Of a stretch of DNA of 9,131 nucleotides, positions 1-6,182 are shown piece after piece (position 1 is the stretch's first letter; every line of letters begins with the position of its first letter). Where the stretch lies: NCBI GenBank assembly GCA_011065005.1, contig JAAKFP010000069.1, positions 1 through 9,131 on the forward strand, in the 5' to 3' direction. The DNA comes from Chlamydiota bacterium (GTDB lineage: Bacteria; Chlamydiota; Chlamydiia; Chlamydiales; Waddliaceae). The notes under the pieces were generated by a model that did not search any database, was not told where the DNA came from, and saw nothing but the letters and a program-made list of their open reading frames with translations. A program made the translations under genes and the position numbers.

Positions 1-111
1 GAAGCCTGGGCTAATACAACGAATGACAAACAACGAGGGGTTAACTGGCAATTTACAGTCGCTAATGCACGTACCAAACTCAAGGGTCTCTACCCTGAAA
101 TTAAAATTTGA
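1..111 (+). CDS. IS630-family transposase, C-terminal end (partial)
   Basis: An open frame enters from the left edge and stops at TGA 109-111, giving the last 36 residues of a protein. The run NWQFTVANARTKLKGLYP resembles the conserved C-terminal tail of IS630-family DDE transposases, where a tryptophan-phenylalanine core is followed by DAR.KL..LYP just before the stop. The DDE catalytic residues lie outside the window. The family normally inserts at TA dinucleotides. The frame overlaps the last codons of the antisense ankyrin/TPR gene, which shows that the element has cut that gene. The identification rests on a short tail recalled from the family, so it is good but not certain. Confidence 0.72.
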   Translation, partial: EAWANTTNDKQRGVNWQFTVANARTKLKGLYPEIKI

Positions 112-121
112 CAGAGCACTA
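1..121 (+). mobile_element. right end of an IS630-type insertion sequence (boundary approximate)
   Basis: The transposase stop codon is at 109-111, and recognisable TPR coding sequence of the opposite-strand gene resumes at about 123. The IS terminus must therefore lie in roughly 112-123. A TA dinucleotide at 120-121 is a plausible target duplication, which fits IS630 target choice. The other end and the matching inverted repeat are outside the window, so the exact terminus cannot be confirmed. Confidence 0.55.
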
Positions 122-1646
122 GTATCTCTACGGCTAACTTAGCATTTTTCAATGCGTCTTTATAATTCCCTAAGTCAATGTGAATAGCTACAATATTCCT
201 ATAACTTTCGAGCATTATATGAGAATCTGCACCGCATTCAATTTGAATGTCGATGGCAGCTTTCATCTCTTTTAATGCTTCCTTGAGGTTTCTTAATACA
301 TAAAAGCATGTAGCTACATTATTATGAGTTATTGCAGTATCAATGTGGTTATCACCAAGCATTTTTTTCCTCACTTCTAGCGCTTTCCGATAGTATTCTA
401 AGGCATCATCATATTCTACTTTCTCGTAGTAGTTATTTCCAAAAAAGTCATACCTTTTAGCAATTTCAGGATTGATTGGTCCAAGGACTTTTGTCTCAAT
501 TTCCAATGCTCTACGTTGAAATGCAACACTTTTTTTCAACGGATCATCTAGATGTTTAACGGGATCCGGCGTCACATAATCCGGTGTTTTTCCATAAACG
601 GGGTCCTCATCGAGCCGAGGAATTGCCCCGTTTTTGGGACCTGGCGTCACACAATCCGGTGTTTTTCCATATGGATCCCCTGTCCCTGGTAGGGTGCAAG
701 GAAGCGTTCCATGGCGCTCATCCTCATTTGTAGTCGAGGTAGTAGAGAACCCTGCAGAAATGCAACGATCGGAAGCTGTAGAGGAAGAATCCGTTTGGTG
801 AAATAAGCGAAAAATATTCTCTCTTTCGAGAGCTCCTGCAAGTTGCATAGGCGTCAAACCATTCTCGTCCTTTCCATCTAACAGTGGTTGCAGTGAAGAC
901 CTGTATTTATTGAGTAAATGTTGAATTGACGAGTGTTGATTTGCATATACAGCCAGATGAAGCAAGTTCCCAATTCTCGGAATATCCTGAAGTGAACTTC
1001 CGGAAAAAAGGAGATCAATAAATGCGTTTTTTCCTCTTAAAACAGCAAGAGACAGGGCATTTACTTGGATCCCATTCCAGTTGAGGATCGCACTTGGATT
1101 TGCTCCCTTTCTTAGTAGCAACATGACTGAATGATGTTGTTCAGCGAGAATTGCTGTATGGAGGGGTGTTTCTTTCCGCTGATTATGCATGCTCAGAAGG
1201 GGTGAATCAAGTAGTTGCTTAAAGTTATCTAACCAACCAGATGCAACTGCAACATGAAGAGCCGTGCGGTCTTCTCCATCAAATTGAGCAACGATACGTC
1301 TATAAGTAAGAAGCCGCCTAAACAATTGATTTTTCCCCTCTTTCATGGAACGAGTTAATAGGGTTCTTCCCTGAGCATCCGTGATTCGAAATAGTTCGCC
1401 TCTGAGAGAATCGATTGTGGTCCAGTTGAGTTCTTGGCAAGCTTTAAAGGCTGCCTCAAAACACCGTGCTTCGGCCTTTTTATAATCACCCGCAACAGGA
1501 TCGATCGATATCTTGAAAACGGAAGCGATTCGATTCAAAACGCCCCAATCCTGAGATGAATTGACAGGAAAACTCTGAGAAGGTGGGCTTTCTGTTCCAC
1601 TTATTGCGGGATTTACTCCATTTCGTCCATTTACTCCACCAAACAT
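90..1646 (-). pseudogene. ankyrin-repeat + TPR protein, 3'-truncated by the IS element
   Basis: The remaining frame encodes 518 residues. The start is the ATG at 1644-1646 (MFGGVNG), because GGAGG lies 5 nt upstream; a TTG 12 nt further upstream is in frame but lacks such a site. Residues ~90-280 hold five or six ankyrin repeats (for example DRTALHVAVASG, KETPLHTAILAEQ, NLLHLAVYANQ, NGLTPMQLAGA). Residues ~285-365 form a Ser/Thr/Pro-rich linker containing a duplicated GKTPD.VTP motif. Residues ~368-506 are kinesin-light-chain-type TPRs (ALEYYRKALEVRKKMLGDNH and relatives). The last repeat stops after KLAVEIL and runs into IS-derived codons ending at TAG 90-92. Such proteins are protein-protein interaction scaffolds, and in intracellular bacteria often secreted effectors; no secretion signal can be proved here. 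The truncated protein may still be made. Confidence 0.8.
561..680 (-). repeat. two imperfect 45-bp direct repeats, 75-bp period, in the ankyrin/TPR linker
   Basis: The + strand segments at about 561-606 and 636-680 share the core GTCACA.AATCCGGTGTTTTTCCAT. They encode two copies of a PYGKTPDCVTPGP / PVYGKTPDYVTPDP motif, 25 residues apart. The linker lies between the ankyrin and TPR domains and is otherwise low in complexity. The repeat is an in-frame internal duplication, not a mobile element. Confidence 0.8.
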
Positions 1647-1819
1647 AAAAGCCTCCAAGCTTTGTGAATTACAACAATCTTCTATTCAAAATGTGAAATT
1701 AACCATGCCTGGGGTTATCAATAAAATCAATCGAAAAATTTTTAAGTTTTTTTGTGCCTTTATTCAGGAATTTAAACAAAACATACAAAACCCTATTACA
1801 AAACGTACATGTTCTCACA
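1647..1819. other. AT-rich intergenic region upstream of the ankyrin/TPR gene
   Basis: The part next to the gene holds its GGAGG ribosome-binding site (1652-1656 on the + strand as CCTCC) and AT-rich leader. No convincing -35/-10 pair was found. On the minus strand, the end next to the 112-bp element (about 1800-1825) reads codons for DTIVRTCT, which resembles the missing C-terminal strand of the neighbouring YafQ-type toxin (family pattern .I..VRTGTHS.LF). It may be the displaced tail of that gene. Confidence 0.45.
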
Positions 1820-1931
1820 ATGGTGTCAACTTAAGAGAATAAAAAAAAAGTATTTACCACTGAGTTCACAGAGCCCACAGAGAGAAAAATGATTCTCTCT
1901 GGGTAAAGTCTTTTCTTTAAGTTGACACCAT
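1820..1931. mobile_element. 112-bp MITE-like element with 15-bp terminal inverted repeats
   Basis: ATGGTGTCAACTTAA at 1820-1834 is the exact reverse complement of TTAAGTTGACACCAT at 1917-1931. The inside is also self-complementary: TTTACC (1853-1858) pairs with GGTAAA (1902-1907), and CAGAGAGAA (1878-1886) pairs perfectly with TTCTCTCTG (1893-1901) around a 6-nt loop. No protein is encoded. The right repeat supplies the last codons and stop of the truncated toxin gene. Read on the minus strand, the hairpin is followed by nine T (1849 to 1841), so the element may also act as a terminator for the toxin-antitoxin operon. A non-autonomous mobile element is the likeliest reading; no target-site duplication could be defined. 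Confidence 0.65.
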
Positions 1932-2141
1932 CAAGTAGATAAGAAGCACATCGGGTTTGACGTGGCATTCTCGATGATTGACCCACCTTCCTTCCAGGTT
2001 GTGGTCGCGGTATTTTTCTGGCAATAGCTTTCGGTTCGTTAAAATAGAAAGGATTTTATATATTTCGGTGACCACAGATTTCTGGTGCCGATATTTCTTT
2101 AGATCTTTCTTGAATTGTTTCGAGTTCTTAATCTTCAGCAT
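1917..2141 (-). pseudogene. YafQ/RelE-family mRNA interferase toxin, C-terminally truncated
   Basis: The 74-residue frame begins KIKNSKQFKKDLKKYR and carries the family's central block LLPEKYRDHNLEG.W..HRECHVKPD.LLIY. YafQ toxins are about 90 residues and cut mRNA on the ribosome. Family catalytic positions present here are the His of RDHNL, the His of ECH and the Asp of KPD. The usual Trp after that Asp is Val, and the C-terminal VRTG.H..LF segment with the essential His is absent. The frame instead ends in MVST, encoded by the terminal inverted repeat of the 112-bp element. The ATG overlaps the antitoxin stop by 14 nt, indicating translational coupling. The truncated product is expected to be inactive. 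Confidence 0.8.
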
Positions 2142-2391
2142 TAGAATTCATGCCCATAGCCTCCCAGAAGTCGTCCAAAGAGTCATGATTTTCCAGGTTT
2201 TTTCCCTCTTCGGTTTCACGCAAAACCTTTTGGGTTTCTTTGTTGGGAATCCTCTTTTTTGGCATGTGCTTGTAGGTCAAAGATAGAAGATATTCGCTGA
2301 TAGTCTTCTTTTCTTTAGCAGCAAGCATCTTGATGTACATGCGTTCATTTTCGGTACAATCAACGCTAAGGCGAACTTTATGTTGTCTCAT
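2128..2391 (-). CDS. antitoxin, ribbon-helix-helix type, partner of the YafQ/RelE-like toxin
   Basis: The product has 87 residues. The ATG at 2389-2391 is chosen because AAGGAGG ends 7 nt upstream; longer readings start upstream of the promoter and lack a ribosome-binding site. The N-terminus HKVRLSVDCTENERMYIKML looks like the beta strand and first helix of a ribbon-helix-helix DNA-binding domain, followed by AAKEKKTISEYLLSL. The acidic C-terminus (SLDDFWEAMGMNSNAED) is the expected toxin-neutralising tail. It is the first gene of the operon and overlaps the toxin start. Autorepression by antitoxin binding near the promoter is typical of the class. With the toxin broken, it is either a relic or acts on a toxin encoded elsewhere. 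Confidence 0.75.
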   Translation of the reverse strand: MRQHKVRLSVDCTENERMYIKMLAAKEKKTISEYLLSLTYKHMPKKRIPNKETQKVLRETEEGKNLENHDSLDDFWEAMGMNSNAED

Positions 2392-2412
2392 ACAAAACCT
2401 CCTTATGCTTTT

Positions 2413-2441
2413 ATTATAGCTGATGCATATTTTTAAGTAAA
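2413..2441 (-). promoter_or_regulatory. sigma-70-type promoter of the toxin-antitoxin operon
   Basis: On the minus strand TTTACT (2441-2436) is followed, after exactly 17 nt, by a perfect TATAAT (2418-2413). The -10 box lies 21 nt from the antitoxin start codon, leaving room for a short leader containing the AAGGAGG site. Confidence 0.7.
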
Positions 2442-2447
2442 GGTGCA

Positions 2448-2465
2448 TTTCTACACTTTCTACAC
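2448..2465. repeat. tandem 9-bp repeat TTTCTACAC x2, possible operator
   Basis: Two abutting copies of TTTCTACAC occur at 2448-2456 and 2457-2465, immediately upstream of the -35 box of the antitoxin promoter. Direct or inverted short repeats beside the promoter are where ribbon-helix-helix antitoxins usually bind. The operator role is inferred from position only. Confidence 0.4.
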
Positions 2466-2560
2466 TTTTACGTGTTTCACTATACAACAGCCTTTCCCTG
2501 GCACAAATCATGCATATGCTATCGCATCATGCTGTCATTTAATGAATTTAGGAGGCAAAA

Positions 2561-3337
2561 ATGTCTAGGATAGAAAAAAACTCCCCTCGCATTGAGGAAA
2601 ATGCCTTTGATAAAGGCCCAAATGCACATCAGAAGGAAAATCTATGGATACACAAAATCGGAGGTAGGCAGGAACCTCTCCCCCCTCTCCCTGGAAGTAA
2701 AAAACTTACTGTCAACGGCATAGAGAAAAGTGCTGTGACCAATGCTATCGCTACACAAATTCTGTTTCCTAGCGCCCTATTTGGAATGATCAAGGAAGTG
2801 AAAAAAATGTCGGAAAGCACTCTAGAAGAGAAAATCGCCAAAGAAGGAGCTTTTCGCAACCTCATCCTTCAGCAATTTCATATTGAAGAGGTGATATCTG
2901 ACAACCATTGCGGTCTCAGAGCCATTATTTGCGCTGTCACCCCGGGGATTGATTCCAATAGTGAAGAGATTACAGCGATTATCTTACGTGGAGATATCAT
3001 TCAACACATTATGAAACACCCAAAAATCTATCAGGAATACAATGGAGCAAAAGAGATCAAAGACTCTGAATTACTGAACGCAAGTCTAAGGGAATATTGC
3101 TCCAGAATGATCAACTCTGAAACTCCAATCGGAGAGCTGGAAATCATGACGATGAGCGAAATCCTCAAGACACCGATACATATCATTTCCTACAACAATC
3201 CCGGAATAGGAACTAATGGAGAGATTGTCTCTGGAGAAGGTAACACCTTCGGTAAAAATTACGAGCGGGAACCGATCTTCTTATATTTCGATCCGGTGAG
3301 GTCACATTACCTGCCGATGATAAAACTCAAAGGATAG
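2561..3337 (+). CDS. OTU-like cysteine protease (predicted deubiquitinase)
   Basis: The 258-residue product carries the three landmark segments of the OTU fold: SDNHCGLRAIICAV (catalytic Cys117, with Asp114 in the usual D..C spacing), GELEIMTMSEILKTPIHII (191-209, the conserved acidic E...S..L..PI block), and IFLYFDPVRSHYLPM (239-253, catalytic His249 followed by Tyr). OTU proteases cut ubiquitin chains, and bacterial versions are generally host-directed effectors. Residues 1-100 have no recognised domain and may carry the secretion signal and localisation information. The ATG is preceded by AGGAGG with 5-nt spacing. The gene is monocistronic, between the divergent toxin-antitoxin operon and the convergent heptose operon. 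The host role is inferred; linkage specificity cannot be read from the sequence. Confidence 0.78.
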   Translation: MSRIEKNSPRIEENAFDKGPNAHQKENLWIHKIGGRQEPLPPLPGSKKLTVNGIEKSAVTNAIATQILFPSALFGMIKEVKKMSESTLEEKIAKEGAFRNLILQQFHIEEVISDNHCGLRAIICAVTPGIDSNSEEITAIILRGDIIQHIMKHPKIYQEYNGAKEIKDSELLNASLREYCSRMINSETPIGELEIMTMSEILKTPIHIISYNNPGIGTNGEIVSGEGNTFGKNYEREPIFLYFDPVRSHYLPMIKLKG

Positions 3338-3352
3338 CTGTGTAGCATAATC

Positions 3353-3382
3353 ACCACAGAGAGCACAAGAGCTCACAGAGAA
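3353..3382. repeat. CACAGAG-type intergenic repeat, related to the core of the 112-bp element
   Basis: The 30-bp stretch ACCACAGAGAGCACAAGAGC followed by TCACAGAGAA lies in the short gap between the OTU gene and the end of hldE. It aligns with 1856-1886 inside the 112-bp element (ACCACTGAGTTCACAGAGCC, then CACAGAGAG) with a few mismatches and one gap. Similar ACCACAGAG...CACAGAG strings are common intergenic repeats in bacterial genomes. No terminator hairpin is evident in this gap for either convergent gene. Confidence 0.55.
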
Positions 3383-3413
3383 GATATGAGAGAAATTAAA
3401 AACGAATTATCGT

Positions 3414-4745
3414 CTAACCAACAATGCTCTTCTCACCAAGGCAACTAACACCCTTTTTGAGTTTTCCATCGACAATAATGTACACTTCTTCACGAGAGTT
3501 GTTCGCACAAAGTCGCTGGAGTGTGCTGCTGTTGTTGATGAGATAATCTACCTCGTGAAGGGAAGAGAGAACGTCGATGAATTCGTTGCAAGGTTGTAAG
3601 TCATTCACATACACCAACAAATCCCAATTATCCCTTTGGCCAAGTTTACGGATCGCACTGAAAATAGGTGTCGTCAATCCTTGCTGTCCTGACACTTCGA
3701 GTGTAGCATACCTTCTCCCTTTCAAAGCCTCCTGAAGAGTGGGTAAATGTTCTTCATCAAAGAGCTTATTGCTGACATCTTCGTATAACAAACGCCTTGC
3801 TAATTCCGCCAATGTAATCCTAGCACATCCAAATCTCTCAATAGCAATTCCTGCGGCAATGTTTGACAGCTGTGCCCCTTCCGCTATCGACAAGCCATTC
3901 GCTGCGGCACAGGACAGCATTGCCAACACGGTGTCCCCTGCTCCTGTGACATCTTTCACCTCGCGAATGCGCACAGGAAAGTCTTCCCGCTTTCCATCCG
4001 AATAGAATAACGAGATTCCTTCTTCGGAACGAGTGGTCAAAATCACCTCGGACTGAGTTGTCTCAAAAATTCTTGTCGCTGCCTGCTCCAATGATGCATC
4101 CATAGGAAGGTTTGCCGCTGCATAAAACTCGGAAACATTTGGCTTCACAACATTGGCACCGCGGTAGATCGAGAAATCAGCCCCTTTTGGATCGACAATC
4201 ACCTGAATTCCAAGCTCTTTAGCTCTGCCAATCATCGCGCTCATCAGGGTTTTTGTAATAAATCCTTTCCCATAGTCCGAAATAGCTATCAAACTCACAC
4301 CTTCCAATATTGTGGAAACTTTTTCGATAACTTGCTTTTCTAATTGCTCCGTTAGTTGGGTGACTTGTTCACGGTCGACACGAACAATTTGCTGGTTATC
4401 AGCAATCACACGGTTCTTTACAGGGGTAGGATAGGCTTGCTGAGTGACAACTCCTACTGTGGAAATCTTTTCCACCGCTAGAGCTTCGAGCAGGTTTTTT
4501 CCATACTCATCATTTCCCACACGACCTAGAACAGCTACGTCCATTCCCATAGATACTAGGTTCAAAGCAACATTCCCTGCTCCTCCAGGGCGATTCTCTT
4601 CATATTGCACCTGCAAAATAACGACGGGAGCCTCTGGAGAGATGCGACGTACTTTTCCCACGGTATAGGTATCGAGGATCAAATCTCCTACGACGAGAAC
4701 CTTCTGTGGTTTAATCTTACTAAATGAATGGAATAAATTTACCAT
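3414..4745 (-). CDS. hldE: HldE-type heptose-7-phosphate kinase with degenerate C-terminal transferase domain
   Basis: The 443-residue protein has a clear PfkB-type kinase domain at ~1-325. It shows GDLILDTY (20-27), PGGAGNVALNL (53-63), SDYGKG (156-161), DPKG (185-188), KPN (201-203) and the anion-hole/catalytic DVTGAGDT (265-272, Asp271). HldE phosphorylates D-glycero-D-manno-heptose 7-phosphate at C1, then adenylylates it for LPS-core ADP-heptose. The adenylylation domain should carry FTNGCFDILHAGH; at the matching place (~345-380) this protein reads YATLEVSGQQGLTTPIF with no HxGH, and the usual length of ~477 is not reached. The fold echo (IRKLGQRDNWDLLVYVND) suggests a decayed domain. 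The start overlaps the hldD stop (ATGGTAA), so the two are co-translated. The kinase function is secure; the second activity probably is not. Confidence 0.85.
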   Translation of the reverse strand: MVNLFHSFSKIKPQKVLVVGDLILDTYTVGKVRRISPEAPVVILQVQYEENRPGGAGNVALNLVSMGMDVAVLGRVGNDEYGKNLLEALAVEKISTVGVVTQQAYPTPVKNRVIADNQQIVRVDREQVTQLTEQLEKQVIEKVSTILEGVSLIAISDYGKGFITKTLMSAMIGRAKELGIQVIVDPKGADFSIYRGANVVKPNVSEFYAAANLPMDASLEQAATRIFETTQSEVILTTRSEEGISLFYSDGKREDFPVRIREVKDVTGAGDTVLAMLSCAAANGLSIAEGAQLSNIAAGIAIERFGCARITLAELARRLLYEDVSNKLFDEEHLPTLQEALKGRRYATLEVSGQQGLTTPIFSAIRKLGQRDNWDLLVYVNDLQPCNEFIDVLSSLHEVDYLINNSSTLQRLCANNSREEVYIIVDGKLKKGVSCLGEKSIVG

Positions 4746-5725
4746 CGCCCTTGAGACACCAAGTAATTTTTTACGTAATCAACAACACTATTTTCTAGAG
4801 AATCACAAATAGCGTCCTTTCCTAATACTCCTGCAGTTTTGCTTATGTCAGCACGGGTGTAGTTCTGATACTTTCCAATCAGATCCTCCGGCATGTCAAT
4901 ATACTGAATATTAACCGGCATGTCGAGAGCCTTAAATACTGAGTTTGCAATCTCATTCCATGTTCCAGCCCGACCGGTGCCTACATTAAAAATTCCACTC
5001 ACGGTATTTTCAAGAAAGGCGCATGTCATGCGGACGGCATCCTTAACATAGATAAAATCGCGACATTGGTCACCGTCAGAAAAATTTTCTGGATCCGATG
5101 ATTTAAAAAGGCGAATCACCTTTTCATTTTGAGCTGTCGGAAGAATATGTAGGATTGCTGAAGCCATTCGTTCTTTATGATATTCGTTAGGTCCGAAGAC
5201 ATTAAAATATTTTAGTCCTACGACCTTATCGAGCACTCCCCTCCTCTTGAGCCACAGGTCAAAGAGATGTTTGGAGTAACCATACATATTTAGAGGAACA
5301 AGATTTTCTAGAGTGTCGTGATCATCGGAAAACCCTCGTGATCCATCACCATAAGTGGCAGCAGAGGAAGCATAGATAAAACGGATATTGTGATTTAAGG
5401 CGTATTCCGCCAGGCGAACACTAAAGCGATAGTTATTTTCTAAGAGGAAGCTAGCATCTTTTTCCACAGTGCTAGAGCAAGCTCCTAAATGGATGATCGC
5501 GTTAATGATCGATTCTTTCCCTTCCAGCCAACTAAAAAATTGTTGAATGTTGATGATATCCGAAAAAGACTTACCAACAAGGTTCTTCCATTTTTCCGTT
5601 GTACCTAAATCATCGACAACAACGAGGTTGCTCGTTCCTTTATCATTCAGATGACGAAGTACCCCCGATCCAATAAACCCGGCTGCTCCTGTGACAATGA
5701 TCAGCGGGTCCTCATATGTTTTCAT
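4739..5725 (-). CDS. hldD: ADP-L-glycero-D-manno-heptose-6-epimerase
   Basis: The 328-residue protein is a short-chain dehydrogenase/epimerase that inverts C6 of ADP-heptose, the last step before heptose transfer to the LPS inner core. It shows the NAD(P)-binding TGAAGFIGS (12-20), HLGACSST (79-86), ASSAATYG (119-126), the Y148...K152 catalytic pair in MYGYSKHLFD, and YFNVFGPNEYHKERMAS (173-189), whose Lys184 matches the second catalytic lysine of the E. coli enzyme. Length is close to E. coli HldD (~310). The ATG follows AGGA at 7-nt spacing. It is the first gene of the hldD-hldE operon. All family motifs are intact, so heptose synthesis seems to be under selection even though the partner HldE looks half-degenerate. 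Confidence 0.95.
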   Translation of the reverse strand: MKTYEDPLIIVTGAAGFIGSGVLRHLNDKGTSNLVVVDDLGTTEKWKNLVGKSFSDIINIQQFFSWLEGKESIINAIIHLGACSSTVEKDASFLLENNYRFSVRLAEYALNHNIRFIYASSAATYGDGSRGFSDDHDTLENLVPLNMYGYSKHLFDLWLKRRGVLDKVVGLKYFNVFGPNEYHKERMASAILHILPTAQNEKVIRLFKSSDPENFSDGDQCRDFIYVKDAVRMTCAFLENTVSGIFNVGTGRAGTWNEIANSVFKALDMPVNIQYIDMPEDLIGKYQNYTRADISKTAGVLGKDAICDSLENSVVDYVKNYLVSQGRW

Positions 5726-5788
5726 TGATTTGTCCTGTATACGTTCTAGAAAGTGATACCATCTTAGCAGATCTCCTCAAAATGATAA
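5726..5788. other. hldD leader and junction with the RT fragment
   Basis: This gap holds the hldD ribosome-binding site on the minus strand (AGGA in CAGGACAAATCA). A weak candidate promoter also reads leftward: TTTATC, 17 nt, TAAGAT. In the + strand frame of the RT fragment the stretch contains several stop codons, so RT coding sequence upstream of ~5789 has been lost or replaced. Confidence 0.35.
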
Positions 5789-5950
5789 ATACAAAATATA
5801 CACCTAAAAGAGGCATACGAAGATTATTTGAATGGAAAGATTGCAGACACTTCACTCGATCAAAAACTGCAATCCTATTTAGGAATTTTGTCTCATGCCA
5901 ATCAATTCAAGCTTTCCCAAGCCCTCAAAAATGCGTATTGGACGCGTTAA
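5789..5950 (+). pseudogene. reverse transcriptase, C-terminal remnant
   Basis: A 53-codon open frame ending at TAA 5948-5950 encodes KEAYEDYLNGKIADTSLD, then QKLQSYLGILSHANQFKLSQ and ALKNAYWTR. The pattern S-[YW]-[LI]-G-..-.HAN-....L is the C-terminal (thumb) signature of DGR-type and related bacterial reverse transcriptases, just before the end of the protein. No fingers or palm motif (such as YADD) is present; upstream in this frame there are only stops, so it is a relic. It converges on the BTB gene, whose stop is 57 nt away. Its last codons (LKNA.W) recur beside the second BTB copy at 8011-8028, so the RT tail and BTB gene were already neighbours before the duplication. DGR membership is inferred; another bacterial RT class is possible. 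Confidence 0.55.
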
Positions 5951-6006
5951 AAACAGTAGTCCCGGTTGAGGGAAAGAGTCTGCCATCAAAAAATTTCGCC
6001 AATGAC

Positions 6007-6128
6007 CTAGAACTTCCAGGCACCCGACAACCCGTAGAAGTCACTGTCGAAACTGCCGTCGTAGCTGACGCCGAGCCCTGCGGGGGCGAAGCCACCAACG
6101 ACTACCTGAGGAGTTGAATAACGCTCTT
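6007..6128 (-). other. putative DGR variable region, copy 1
   Basis: This stretch encodes the last 40 codons plus stop. Hand count gives about 64% GC over 6041-6110 against about 35% over 6241-6300 in the same gene, and 28 of 40 codons end in C or T. Compared with copy 2, I count 21 base substitutions, 17 of them at codon positions 1 or 2, for example GAC/GTC, TTC/AGC, TAC/AGC, ACT/GGT and CCT/TGT. This is what adenine mutagenesis of AAY codons would leave. The final codons (GGG TTG TCG GGN GCC TGG AAG TTC TAG) are shared, as expected of a conserved 3' homing segment. No template repeat was found in the window. Confidence 0.5.
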
Positions 6129-6182
6129 GACAACGTGTTAAAGTCCAAGGCTCTCGACAACGTGTTAAAGTCCAAGGCTCTC
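6129..6182. repeat. perfect 27-bp tandem duplication in BTB copy 1
   Basis: The 27-bp unit beginning GACAACGTGTTAAAGTCCAA occurs at 6129-6155 and 6156-6182, coding for a doubled REPWTLTRC. Copy 2 has a single unit (8227-8253). The duplication is in frame and sits exactly at the upstream edge of the variable tail. It must be recent, since both units are identical. Confidence 0.95.

Noticed and set aside
1978..2286. A 102-codon + strand frame antisense to the toxin and antitoxin
   Set aside because: It is a shadow of two well-supported minus-strand genes and has no domain or ribosome-binding site.
2392..2511. An N-terminal extension of the antitoxin frame up to 2511
   Set aside because: It would include the promoter and the AAGGAGG site inside the coding sequence; the ATG at 2389-2391 has an ideal ribosome-binding site.
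2512..2519. Palindrome GCATATGC as an operator for the OTU gene
   Set aside because: An 8-bp palindrome is expected by chance and no promoter with good spacing could be placed around it.
5716..6117. A 133-codon + strand frame overlapping the hldD start and the BTB tail
   Set aside because: The RT signature lies in a different frame of the same strand; this frame is a chance opening that ends in antisense of the BTB variable tail.
6129..6182. CRISPR-like reading of the 27-bp repeat
   Set aside because: There are only two abutting units with no spacers, in frame within a coding sequence.
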